Shown here: positions 6,224-13,370 of the stretch, in pieces | Position numbering within the stretch: the stretch's first letter is position 1 | Layout of the letters: every line of letters starts with the position of its first letter | Source of the DNA: Thermoplasmata archaeon | GTDB lineage: Archaea > Thermoplasmatota > Thermoplasmata > Thermoplasmatales > Thermoplasmataceae | Length of the DNA stretch: 13,370 bases | Assembly: GCA_021850745.1 (NCBI GenBank) | Contig: JAJZKX010000022.1 | Coordinates: 1 to 13,370 of the forward strand | Direction: 5' to 3' | Made by a program: the position numbers and the translations under genes | The notes under the pieces: model-generated | The model's database searches: none | Told to the model about the DNA's origin: nothing | Seen by the model: the letters and a program-made list of their open reading frames with translations, nothing else

Positions 6224-7749
6224 ATAATGAAGATGATAAGCTAAATTATGTTTCAAACGAGGATTTCGATGCAAAGTACTCACGCAAAGTGATGCTGATA
6301 CTTGCGGGGCTTGTCCTGATTGTTATGTACATCGAAGGGATGCTGACGCCTTCACTGCACAGCATAGCCCTGGCATTCAATGTCACATCAGCACAGGTTA
6401 GCCTTCTGCTCTCCGCCTACCTGGTTGGAGGCGTTGCCATGACACCAATTATGGGAAAGCTTGGCGATATATACGGCAAGAAGAAGATTCTGTCAGTCGT
6501 GCTTCTGGTCTATGCCGTTGCCGTGTCAGTCACAGGATTTTCGCCAAATTTCACATTCATGGTTATTTCAAGGACTATCCAGGGTATCGGACTGACAATA
6601 ATGCCACTCGGAATGAGCCTCATGAGGGAGGAGTTCCCCAAGGACATGGTGCCAAGGGCGCAGGCCCTCATCAGTGCCATGTTCGGAGCTGGTTTTGCCG
6701 TCAGCCTTCCACTGGGATCACTGGTTTCAAATGACTTCGGCTGGAGGATGACATATCACACTGCTATACCATTTGTGCTTGCCCTTGCCGTAACAACGAT
6801 GGTAGTGGTAAGAGAATCAAGGTTCAGGAGGCCCGATACAAAGATAGACTACATCGGGGCTTCGCTTCTTGCAGCTTCCCTTGCACTGTTTGTTTTTGCC
6901 CTGTCGGAGGCACCGAGCTGGGGATGGACATCATATGGCACGCTTTCCATGATTGCCTCGGGTGCCATGCTCATCATACCCCTGACACTCTTCGAAAGGC
7001 GCTATTCAAGGATGGGCGGGGAGCCCATACTGGACTTCAGGCTCCTGTCGTACCGGAACGTCATGGTTGCAAACATTGTCCTTTCAATATCTGGAATGGG
7101 CATGTTCCTTGCCATGCAGGCCCTCACATACAGGTTTGAGCTTCCGAGTCCTTCCGGATATGGAAAATCAATTCTCTACACGGGAATTTCACTTGTTCCG
7201 TTTGCCATAGGCATGCTTGTTTTCGCACCCATAACAGGGAGGCTTGTATCCAGGATTGGCGTGAAGCCCCTGGCCATAATTGGCTCCGTAATTTCAGGGG
7301 CAGGCTTCATCCTGGAATCCGTATTCCATTCCTATGACCAGATGCTCATGTTCGAGTTTGTTACTGGCGGAGGCCTTTCAATAATGAATGCTTCACTGAT
7401 AAATCTCATAGTGCTCACAGTGAACCCAAAGGACATGGGGCTTGCAACAGCCATGAACGGCACTTTCCGGAATGTTGGCAGCAGCATAGGCGCACCCATT
7501 GCCGGCTCAATAATGGCCACCGTCTCAGCACTGTATCTTGTGGGGAACAGCCCATCAGGCCCAGTGTATGTATCAATGCCCACATCAAGCGCATTCGCTT
7601 ACATATTCCTGATTGCTGGAGCTGCCTTTGCAGTGGCAGCTATTCTATCACTGCTTGCCAGGGAGGTTCTGGGATCTAGGGCAGGTTCCAGAACAGCCAA
7701 GAGGCCTGCCGTCAATGAGGTGGAGACACACAGTACGGATAAATTGTGA
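6214..7749 (+). CDS. MFS exporter, DHA2 (EmrB/QacA) type
   Basis: A 511-residue, 14-helix-class MFS protein of the drug/proton antiporter-2 type, predicted to export toxic or amphipathic compounds across the cytoplasmic membrane. After a charged cytoplasmic tail of about 24 residues, helix 1 begins at VMLILAGLVLIV. Motif A is GKLGDIYGKKK at 81-91. A motif C-like helix 5 (GAGFAVSLPLGSLVS) is at 158-172, lacking the usual GP pair. Length matches the family (about 470-520). GAGGAAGTG at 6198-6206 is a plausible ribosome site inside marR. Overlap with the MarR gene points to regulated multidrug-type export. The actual substrate is not predictable. Confidence 0.9.
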   Translation: MPLDNEDDKLNYVSNEDFDAKYSRKVMLILAGLVLIVMYIEGMLTPSLHSIALAFNVTSAQVSLLLSAYLVGGVAMTPIMGKLGDIYGKKKILSVVLLVYAVAVSVTGFSPNFTFMVISRTIQGIGLTIMPLGMSLMREEFPKDMVPRAQALISAMFGAGFAVSLPLGSLVSNDFGWRMTYHTAIPFVLALAVTTMVVVRESRFRRPDTKIDYIGASLLAASLALFVFALSEAPSWGWTSYGTLSMIASGAMLIIPLTLFERRYSRMGGEPILDFRLLSYRNVMVANIVLSISGMGMFLAMQALTYRFELPSPSGYGKSILYTGISLVPFAIGMLVFAPITGRLVSRIGVKPLAIIGSVISGAGFILESVFHSYDQMLMFEFVTGGGLSIMNASLINLIVLTVNPKDMGLATAMNGTFRNVGSSIGAPIAGSIMATVSALYLVGNSPSGPVYVSMPTSSAFAYIFLIAGAAFAVAAILSLLAREVLGSRAGSRTAKRPAVNEVETHSTDKL

Positions 7750-7760
7750 TTATTTTAATA
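7750..7760 (+). promoter_or_regulatory. TATA box of the trehalose operon
   Basis: TTATTTTAATA sits immediately after the exporter stop codon and 22-32 bases before the otsA ATG at 7782. The spacing fits a leaderless transcript, so otsA-otsB probably has its own promoter rather than reading through from the exporter. Confidence 0.55.
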
Positions 7761-7781
7761 GGATGAACAAATTTTGACTTA

Positions 7782-9137
7782 ATGAGGTATGTCATAGTCA
7801 CCAGCAGATGCCCCGTGAGCCATGACCGCTCTGGGGGCCGGGAAACACTCCGCCGGAACGTCGGTGGCGTGGTTACTGCCCTGCACCAGGCCATGAAGGT
7901 CCATGGTGGGGTATGGATCTGCTGGGGTGATGGCAATGCCGACATGAATTACCCGGTGGAAGAGTATGAGGGATATACTGTTGCAAGGATATTCCTGAAC
8001 CGTAATGAGAAGCATGGTTTCTATGATGAATATTCCAACGGCACACTATGGCCTCTTTTCCATTATTTCAGGGAACGCGTAAGGTACGTTGAAGATTCGT
8101 TCGAGACATACAGTGCAGTGAACAGGAAATTTGCAGAGGCAGTTGCAAAGAATACAGATAATGATTCGGTGATCTGGGTTCATGACTACCAGCTTAGCCT
8201 TGTTCCAGGGTTCGTAAGGAAACTGGGAATTGCCAATTTCATCATATTCACTTGGCACATACCGTGGGTTTCCAGCGAGTTCTTCAACATCCTTCCGCAG
8301 GCAAAGGAGATTGTGGACAGCATTACACAGGCAGACATGATAACATTTCATACAGAATTATACAGGAAGAACTTCAGGGAGTCCTGTGAAAGGCTATCCC
8401 AGCCTGATTTCAATGTGGATGACCGGACCTCCGCATACTCCCTTGGCATTGATTCAGATTACTATTCCAGGGTTGAGGAACCGGTGAATCCGCTGGAGAC
8501 CCTCCAGAAGAACGGCAGGGTCATATTCTCAATAGACAGGCTGGACTACACCAAAGGGCTCATAAACCGCGCGCTGTCTGTGGAGAGGGTCCTGAAAAAA
8601 TATCCCGATACAAGGGGGCGGTTCCATTATGTTATGATGGTCACTCCAAGCAGGACATCGGTGTCAGAATACATAAGGATGAAGCGCGACCTGGAGATGG
8701 AGATCGGCAGGATTAACGGTTCCCATGGGGATATAAAGTGGCAGCCCATAATTTATATGTACAGCAAGGTATCAGACAGAGTGCTGCTGTCTTATTACCG
8801 TTATGCAGATATAGCCCTCATAACGCCATTAATGGATGGCCTGAATTTGGTCAGCAAGGAGTTTGTGGCCGCATCCGGCAATGGCATCCTGATACTGTCC
8901 GAGTTTGCCGGGGCTGCATTCAACCTCCCGCAGGCCCTCATCGTCAACCCCAATGACATCAATGCAATGGCCGATACTATATACACGGCAATGAATATGA
9001 GCGCTGGCGAGATTGAGAGAAGGCTTGAGGCCATGAAGACGTCAGTTACAAGAAGAAACCTGAAATGGTGGATAGAGGCAATAGAAAAGCGTGCACATAC
9101 CCTTATGGCAAACAGGAAGGCGATCAATGCCACTTGA
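7782..9137 (+). CDS. otsA: Alpha,alpha-trehalose-6-phosphate synthase (GT20)
   Basis: A 451-residue GT-B glycosyltransferase that joins glucose from a nucleotide sugar to glucose-6-phosphate, giving trehalose-6-phosphate. Residues aligning with E. coli OtsA are visible: GG loop at 28-29 (NVGGVV), Y81 and W90 in the YDEYSNGTLWP segment, D135 in WVHDYQL, H159 in HIPWVSSEFF, R253 and K258 in DRLDYTKG for nucleotide-sugar phosphate binding, and D352 with E360 in MDGLNLVSKEF. Spacing from Y81 to H159 equals that of E. coli (76 to 154), so the enzyme looks complete and active. The Rossmann strand starts at once (RYVIVTSR), supporting the ATG. otsB overlaps its 3' end by 11 bases. Trehalose would act as a compatible solute or stress protectant. 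The choice of UDP-, ADP- or GDP-glucose is unknown. Confidence 0.95.
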   Translation: MRYVIVTSRCPVSHDRSGGRETLRRNVGGVVTALHQAMKVHGGVWICWGDGNADMNYPVEEYEGYTVARIFLNRNEKHGFYDEYSNGTLWPLFHYFRERVRYVEDSFETYSAVNRKFAEAVAKNTDNDSVIWVHDYQLSLVPGFVRKLGIANFIIFTWHIPWVSSEFFNILPQAKEIVDSITQADMITFHTELYRKNFRESCERLSQPDFNVDDRTSAYSLGIDSDYYSRVEEPVNPLETLQKNGRVIFSIDRLDYTKGLINRALSVERVLKKYPDTRGRFHYVMMVTPSRTSVSEYIRMKRDLEMEIGRINGSHGDIKWQPIIYMYSKVSDRVLLSYYRYADIALITPLMDGLNLVSKEFVAASGNGILILSEFAGAAFNLPQALIVNPNDINAMADTIYTAMNMSAGEIERRLEAMKTSVTRRNLKWWIEAIEKRAHTLMANRKAINAT

Positions 9138-9855
9138 CAGTGACCTGATAAGGGAGGCTCGAAGGCTTCCTCGGGGATCGCCCGTCTTCCTGGACTACGA
9201 TGGTACGCTGGTGCCTCTGTCCACAGATCCGGAAACCACCTTCCCGGATGATGAGGTTATATCTGTAATGGATCAACTGGCGGGAAAATACCAGCTCTAT
9301 GTTGCCACAGGCAGGTCAATTCCTGAGATCACGAAATTCCTTGACAGCAGGTACAATTTTATTGCACTCCATGGAGCAATACTGAAGCCAAGAGGCGGAC
9401 AGCCGGAATATGTAACGGATGCAGGGGAATATATCAGGAAATGCGACACCGTATATGCCCGAAGGGATGATTTCTTCAGGAGATATCCAGGACTCAAGAT
9501 GACAAACAAACAGGGAGGTGTAGTGTTCATAATGTGGGGGCTTGATGAGAAAGCCATGTCATCGCTCGTGAACGAGGCATCCCTTCTTGCCCTGCAGACT
9601 GGCATGGAACTCTACAGGGGAAAGAGAATTGTTGAGCTCCGGATTCCTGGAGTGAACAAGGGAATAACCATAAAGAAGGTCAGGAATGGGGCGCCTGCCC
9701 TCATAGCCGGAGATGACGCAACAGACGAGGATTCATTCCTTGACAACCCGGACGCCATCACCGTCAAGGTTGGCCCGGGCGACACAGCCGCCAGGTTTCG
9801 CGTCCGAGACGTAGCTGAATTCCGGGAACTCCTGAAGGCAATGTCAGAACCCTGA
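9127..9855 (+). CDS. otsB: Trehalose-6-phosphate phosphatase, HAD superfamily
   Basis: A 242-residue HAD phosphatase that removes phosphate from trehalose-6-phosphate to give trehalose. HAD motif I is DYDGT with nucleophile D23 and acid/base D25. Motif II threonine is T61 in ATGRS, the motif III lysine is K178 in GVNKG, and motif IV is GDDATDED at 195-202 for magnesium. A mobile cap of the Cof/T6PP type lies between motifs II and III. I chose the ATG at 9127 over one at 9091: AGGAAGG ends 6 bases before it, and the longer form would add only otsA-coded residues. It overlaps otsA by 11 bases, making translational coupling likely. Its 3' end overlaps the convergent nitrilase gene by 12 bases. 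Length matches Thermoplasma T6PP (Ta1209), whose structure is known. Confidence 0.93.
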   Translation: MPLDSDLIREARRLPRGSPVFLDYDGTLVPLSTDPETTFPDDEVISVMDQLAGKYQLYVATGRSIPEITKFLDSRYNFIALHGAILKPRGGQPEYVTDAGEYIRKCDTVYARRDDFFRRYPGLKMTNKQGGVVFIMWGLDEKAMSSLVNEASLLALQTGMELYRGKRIVELRIPGVNKGITIKKVRNGAPALIAGDDATDEDSFLDNPDAITVKVGPGDTAARFRVRDVAEFRELLKAMSEP

Positions 9856-10644
9856 TATGTCGTACATGTCTTTCCGCCTCTGCTTTATGAGCGGCACATC
9901 CATTGAATACTTTTCCGGCAGGGACATATCCAGATCAACCGTAAGTATGCCTTCCTGGTTATCCAGTTCCCCCAGTATGTCTCCATAGGGGCTCACTGCC
10001 ATGGTATGTCCTGTAAAATCCTTCCCGCACTGTGCGGATGCCAGCACAAATGATCCGTTCTCAATGGCCCTTGCCCTGAGCAGCGTCCGCCACGTTTCCA
10101 GTTTTCTTTCGCCGGCGAACCATCCCGCCTGGTATGAGATAATGGATGCATCCATGAGGCGTATGAGCCTGGCCGGCTCCGGGAACCTGAGATCATAGCA
10201 TATCTGGAGCCCAATGCGGGCATCTGGCGCAGCAAATGCGGAGGGCTTTATGCTGCCCTGCTGGTAACATGAGCTCTCCCTGTGCCCGTATGCATCGAAC
10301 AGATGCAGCTTCCTGTACTTCCCGGAGATTATTCCCAGGTCATTCACCAGAATGGATGTGTTGTAGGGCCTTATGCCTGTTCCGGCATATTCGGCAATAT
10401 TGAGAGCCATGGTCAGCTTCCCCTTTGCAGCTGCAGTCATGGTGTTTACAAAATTTCCGTCTGTTGGCTCTGCTGCCGCAGCTGTTGTGCCGGGATCAGA
10501 GTAATCAGGAAGGAACATCTGGTATTCCGGGAATATTGCAAGCACTGCCCCCTCCTTCATGGCCTCTCCCAGCAGCTGCCTGGACTTCTGCAGATTTGCC
10601 TCCTTGTCTCCCTCGCTTTCCATCTGTATTAGTGATACCTTCAT
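9844..10644 (-). CDS. Carbon-nitrogen hydrolase (nitrilase superfamily amidase)
   Basis: A 266-residue cytoplasmic amidohydrolase of the nitrilase superfamily. The Glu-Lys-Cys triad is present, numbered from the ATG: E40 in IFPEYQMF, K112 in YRKLHLFD and C149 in ICYDLRFPE. The second catalytic-site glutamate region follows at RFPEPARL. The wording resembles the Nit1/Nit2 branch (deaminated-glutathione amidase, omega-amidase), but I cannot assign a substrate; nitrile hydrolysis is unlikely. I chose the ATG at 10644, two bases after the top6A stop, because AGGTGGTGA lies just upstream; a GTG at 10653 would overlap top6A. It appears to be the third gene of the top6 operon, with no evident functional link to topoisomerase VI. 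Its end overlaps otsB tail to tail. Confidence 0.88.
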   Translation of the reverse strand: MKVSLIQMESEGDKEANLQKSRQLLGEAMKEGAVLAIFPEYQMFLPDYSDPGTTAAAAEPTDGNFVNTMTAAAKGKLTMALNIAEYAGTGIRPYNTSILVNDLGIISGKYRKLHLFDAYGHRESSCYQQGSIKPSAFAAPDARIGLQICYDLRFPEPARLIRLMDASIISYQAGWFAGERKLETWRTLLRARAIENGSFVLASAQCGKDFTGHTMAVSPYGDILGELDNQEGILTVDLDMSLPEKYSMDVPLIKQRRKDMYDISGF

Positions 10645-10646
10645 TC

Positions 10647-11735
10647 TCACCACCTGTTTCCGTTAATCTGAGACAGCTTTTCCGGCAGATATGTGGATGT
10701 GACATAGTTCAGGCCGTATTTGGCAAGAGCCTGCTGCTCTGCCTTCTTTCCTATGCGCAGCATGGTTTCTATCTCATCCCTCCACATCTCTGAATTGAAC
10801 CTTGGGTCCTTGAGTTCCGCATTGAGCGCCGCAATGTCCTTGTCATTAAGCTTGTCCGTTGGGAGATCGTAGTTCAGTATGTCTGATGCGGTCACGCCGA
10901 TGAACTCTGCTGTGGGAACTGCCAGATAATGTGATATGTGAGCTGTCTTTATGGCACCGTAAGCTATGGACGCGTATATCCTGAAGGACCACGGATCGCC
11001 ATCGGTGAACACCACAACAGGAACGCCTTTTTCCTCGTTAATCCTCTTGAGAAGGCGCCTTGTGCTCCGTGCCGGCTGTCCCTTGAGATGGACCAGCAGG
11101 CACCGGTTGCTTTCATCAAACCCGTTTTCTACCAGCCTGTCGAACATACCTCCTGTCTCTATTGCAAGGATGAAATCCGCGTCAACATCCTTTATGTGGA
11201 ACTTGTCGTCCTCAACAGAGTAGGGTATTGAATAACCGCTGTCCCCAACATCGTCCTTGCAGTTTATCTTCTTGAATTCTCCCTTCCTTGTCTTTTCCTC
11301 CACTGTGATGTTGCCCATTATGCTGGCCCCGTTCTCTTCAGGGCGCAGCCTGAAGTCCTCCCTGAGCAGGGCACTGATAACCTCCAGGTCCTCCGCCATC
11401 AGGTTCGATTCGTCCTGTGTGTGGAACTTCCCAAGGTTCCATCCTTCTGAAATGTAGTACATTTCCCTCAGTGTTGACGATTTTCCCTCCTGCAGCATCT
11501 CCCGGATGAAGTCGATCATGTACAGGATTTTAACCATGTATTCCGCCCCGTCTGTAGTCCTGCCTGAACGTGTCACCTGGGAATCCCCGTATTTCCAGAC
11601 TGAAAGCATTGGATCAAGGACTATATTGTCCCTGTTCCTTGACGGCATGGATATCTCCGGCACATCTCCGCTCACAAGGTAGTCGTATATTCTTGAGGCT
11701 ATGCCTTCCAGGGATGATTTCACCTCGCCAGGCAT
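10647..11735 (-). CDS. top6A: DNA topoisomerase VI subunit A
   Basis: A 362-residue catalytic subunit of type IIB topoisomerase VI, homologous to Spo11, which makes the double-strand break and rejoins it. The N-terminal 5Y-CAP domain has the active tyrosine in [11 protein letters not shown]; the second tyrosine of the pair (Y94) aligns with the catalytic Tyr of Spo11. The Toprim domain shows E193 in AIETGG and D245/D247 in FTDGDPWS for magnesium. Length is normal (about 360-390). The start ATG overlaps the top6B stop as TAATG, and GGTGATC (a match to the archaeal anti-Shine-Dalgarno) lies 4 bases before it, so the subunits are translated together, fitting a 2:2 complex. All key residues are present, so the enzyme looks functional. 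Confidence 0.96.
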   Translation of the reverse strand: MPGEVKSSLEGIASRIYDYLVSGDVPEISMPSRNRDNIVLDPMLSVWKYGDSQVTRSGRTTDGAEYMVKILYMIDFIREMLQEGKSSTLREMYYISEGWNLGKFHTQDESNLMAEDLEVISALLREDFRLRPEENGASIMGNITVEEKTRKGEFKKINCKDDVGDSGYSIPYSVEDDKFHIKDVDADFILAIETGGMFDRLVENGFDESNRCLLVHLKGQPARSTRRLLKRINEEKGVPVVVFTDGDPWSFRIYASIAYGAIKTAHISHYLAVPTAEFIGVTASDILNYDLPTDKLNDKDIAALNAELKDPRFNSEMWRDEIETMLRIGKKAEQQALAKYGLNYVTSTYLPEKLSQINGNRW

Positions 11736-13370
11736 TACTGATCACCCTTCTCCTCATCTGCGGAATCTATTATGCTGATGCTTTCCATCCCATAATCTGC
11801 AGGCAGTGGATCAGCGCCCTGGACATGCACAGGATCAATGCCGGTGAAGTAAAATGCAGTTCCTGGGTACTCCTGGGGGACATTTGACAGGGGAATGCTG
11901 AATTCCACTTCCAGGGATGGCTGGAGGTCCAGAATATCCCATACCATATCATCGCCGTCATAATAGGCCACAGGCGGGTCCGCATAGAGCTTCATTGATA
12001 CGGGATGGCGTGTGTAATTGATAACCTTCACCTTTGACCGTGTCATGCCGCCATCATTGATGATATCCTCCGTGACAAAGACCACATTGGCAATCTTTGA
12101 AATCACGCTGTCCAGCGGAGGAATATCCTTTCCAAGGATCACGGATGATTTCCTGCCGATCTCCGGGATGAGCAGGCTCACAAGCCTGAACTTCTCATAA
12201 ACCTTCTTCCTGCGGTCCTTCTTTCCAAGGAATGACTTCACGCTCCTTCCAAGCGACTTCAATGCCATTGTGACCTCTACTGTTATCTCATCAACTGAGG
12301 CTATTGCCTCCTTGGACTCCGAAGTGAACGGGATTCTTATGCCATATACATGGACAAAGATCACTGCAGGCCCGAAGGGAATTCCCTGGCCGCTTTTCTG
12401 ATCGAGGCCGTATGGTCTCCAGTCCATTTCCTGCACGGCCCTGGTGATTGCGCAGGCTCCAGCCTGGTAGAGCAGTGGCACCTTGTTTGCGAACCTGACC
12501 ACCCTCACGGGCTCGTCTGACCTGAGGTCACCGCCATAGACCAGCCCTGCTTCAACTGCGAAGGGGTTGCCATTGTGTATTGATATGGGCCTGACAACAG
12601 GCTTGGAGTAATGCGATGGCCTGCTCTCTCCGTAGACATTCTTAAGCCCCTTTATGATAAATTCATGCCCAAGCGGCGAAAGGCAGTCAGTTGGAGGCGG
12701 CATGAGCTTGACCTGACCGAAGGCGTCCCTCAGTTTCCTCACCTGTTCAAGAGTGATTTCTGACGGCCTCTCTTCAGGCCTTATACCGGATTTCTGCAGG
12801 ATCTCCTCGGCTATCCTGTCGCTCACCCTGTTGAAATCACCCTTGAGGAATTCCATCATTGTTTCTGCATGTGTGGACTTGCTCATGGAATTTATTTCCC
12901 CGATCTCCAGCCCTAAAGGATGCGGTTTGATGGCTGTTCCGGGTTTTGAAGGCGTTTCAACAACACGCCTTATTTCCAGCGTCCTGCCGTCAGGGTCGGT
13001 GAAGGAGAAGTTTGCGTTTGGGTTGGCCACTGCTGTCTCCCTGATATACTCCCATACAGACTGCCTGCCCGTCTGGTACTTTGCCCTTGCAGGTATGGCC
13101 ACAACAGTCCCGCTGGTCACATCCCATATGACCGGCCTTTCATAATTGATCTGAGCCCTGTTCTCCTTCACGTTTATCCCAAGTTCAAACTCGTATGCAA
13201 CATCGTCCTGTGCCCTTTTTGTTTTGATATATGCTGGCCTGGCTGTTGTGATCTGCCCATAGAGGATGGCGGCAGTGATGCCTATTCCCTGCTGGCCCCT
13301 GGACTGCTTGAAGGAATGGAACCTCGATCCATACAGAAGCTTCCCGAACACGTCCGGAACCTGCTTTCTC
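11735..13370 (-). CDS. top6B: DNA topoisomerase VI subunit B, N-terminus cut by the window edge
   Basis: The ATPase subunit of topoisomerase VI, at least 544 residues, continuing past the window edge. The visible frame enters with KQVPDVFGKLLYGSRF and the GHKL motif SRGQQGIG, so the first roughly 90 residues, including the GHKL Asn box, are missing. A GTG at 13351 is inside the conserved domain and is not the start. Next come the H2TH domain and the signature PPPTDCLSPLG, the transducer domain with DWRPYGL and the GQGIPFGP loop, and about 110 C-terminal residues rich in beta-strand pattern. These suggest the Ig-like extra domain known from Methanosarcina Top6B, which also explains the total length near 630. 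It overlaps top6A by one base. Confidence 0.96.
   Translation of the reverse strand, partial: RKQVPDVFGKLLYGSRFHSFKQSRGQQGIGITAAILYGQITTARPAYIKTKRAQDDVAYEFELGINVKENRAQINYERPVIWDVTSGTVVAIPARAKYQTGRQSVWEYIRETAVANPNANFSFTDPDGRTLEIRRVVETPSKPGTAIKPHPLGLEIGEINSMSKSTHAETMMEFLKGDFNRVSDRIAEEILQKSGIRPEERPSEITLEQVRKLRDAFGQVKLMPPPTDCLSPLGHEFIIKGLKNVYGESRPSHYSKPVVRPISIHNGNPFAVEAGLVYGGDLRSDEPVRVVRFANKVPLLYQAGACAITRAVQEMDWRPYGLDQKSGQGIPFGPAVIFVHVYGIRIPFTSESKEAIASVDEITVEVTMALKSLGRSVKSFLGKKDRRKKVYEKFRLVSLLIPEIGRKSSVILGKDIPPLDSVISKIANVVFVTEDIINDGGMTRSKVKVINYTRHPVSMKLYADPPVAYYDGDDMVWDILDLQPSLEVEFSIPLSNVPQEYPGTAFYFTGIDPVHVQGADPLPADYGMESISIIDSADEEKGDQ
11740..11746 (-). promoter_or_regulatory. Strong Shine-Dalgarno site before top6A
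   Basis: On the minus strand this reads GGTGATC, complementary to the 3' tail expected for archaeal 16S rRNA, and it ends 4 bases before the top6A ATG. It shows internal operon genes here use classical ribosome binding even where first genes seem leaderless. Confidence 0.6.

Noticed and set aside
3362..7749. CRISPR, transposase or prophage signals around the two transporters
   Set aside because: No repeat-spacer pattern, no transposase-like protein and no terminal inverted repeats are visible. The repeats found are short and promoter-linked.
9091..9126. Earlier ATG for otsB giving 254 residues
   Set aside because: The extra 12 residues lie wholly inside otsA, add no known OtsB element, and the ATG at 9127 has a well-spaced ribosome site.
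10653..10653. GTG start for the nitrilase gene overlapping top6A
   Set aside because: The ATG at 10644 is directly before the conserved first strand (KVSLIQME) and has a ribosome site, while the GTG forms part of that site.
13349..13351. GTG as the start of top6B
   Set aside because: The frame remains open upstream and encodes the conserved KQVPD lead-in to the GHKL motif, so the gene continues beyond the window.

Overview
The window looks like chromosome from a Thermoplasmatales-type euryarchaeon of moderate GC. The evidence is a single 5S rRNA gene with its own promoter and no 16S or 23S rRNA beside it (rRNA genes are unlinked in Thermoplasma and relatives), archaeal enzyme types (a KDG-type aldolase, archaeal TrpRS, topoisomerase VI), and archaeal TATA boxes about 20-30 bases before the start codons of promoter-proximal genes, which suggests leaderless mRNAs. 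Genes inside operons instead carry Shine-Dalgarno stretches (GGTGATC before top6A, GGAAGG before otsB, a purine-rich GAAGGGAG before trpS).

Layout: (1) 84-3177, plus strand, metabolic genes: a DapA-superfamily 2-keto-3-deoxygluconate aldolase, an MtnA/aIF2B-like sugar-phosphate isomerase and tryptophanyl-tRNA synthetase (TTG start). (2) 3178-3361, a gap with no convincing gene. (3) 3362-4528, a 12-helix-class MFS transporter. (4) About 4600-4718, the 5S rRNA. (5) 4772-5449, minus strand, two small unidentified membrane proteins. The second has a coding-like frame that continues upstream without any standard start codon. (6) 5450-5716, a divergent control region with repeated TTAAGTA-type heptamers, followed by a MarR regulator that overlaps a DHA2-class MFS exporter gene (5717-7749), which looks like an inducible efflux unit. 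(7) 7782-9855, trehalose-6-phosphate synthase and phosphatase in overlapping frames, a complete two-step trehalose pathway from UDP-glucose (or another NDP-glucose) and glucose-6-phosphate. (8) 9844-13370, minus strand, top6B-top6A and a nitrilase-superfamily amidohydrolase as a tight operon. top6B is cut by the window edge, and the nitrilase end overlaps the end of otsB tail to tail.

The most notable point is taxonomic. Topoisomerase VI is known to be missing from the classic Thermoplasmatales genomes (Thermoplasma, Picrophilus, Ferroplasma), which use gyrase, so an intact-looking top6BA operon here suggests a deeper or unusual lineage, or reacquisition. I see no CRISPR array, insertion sequence, tRNA, or clear unknown multi-gene defence system. 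The best candidates for new biology are the divergent MarR/membrane-protein control region and the two small membrane proteins.
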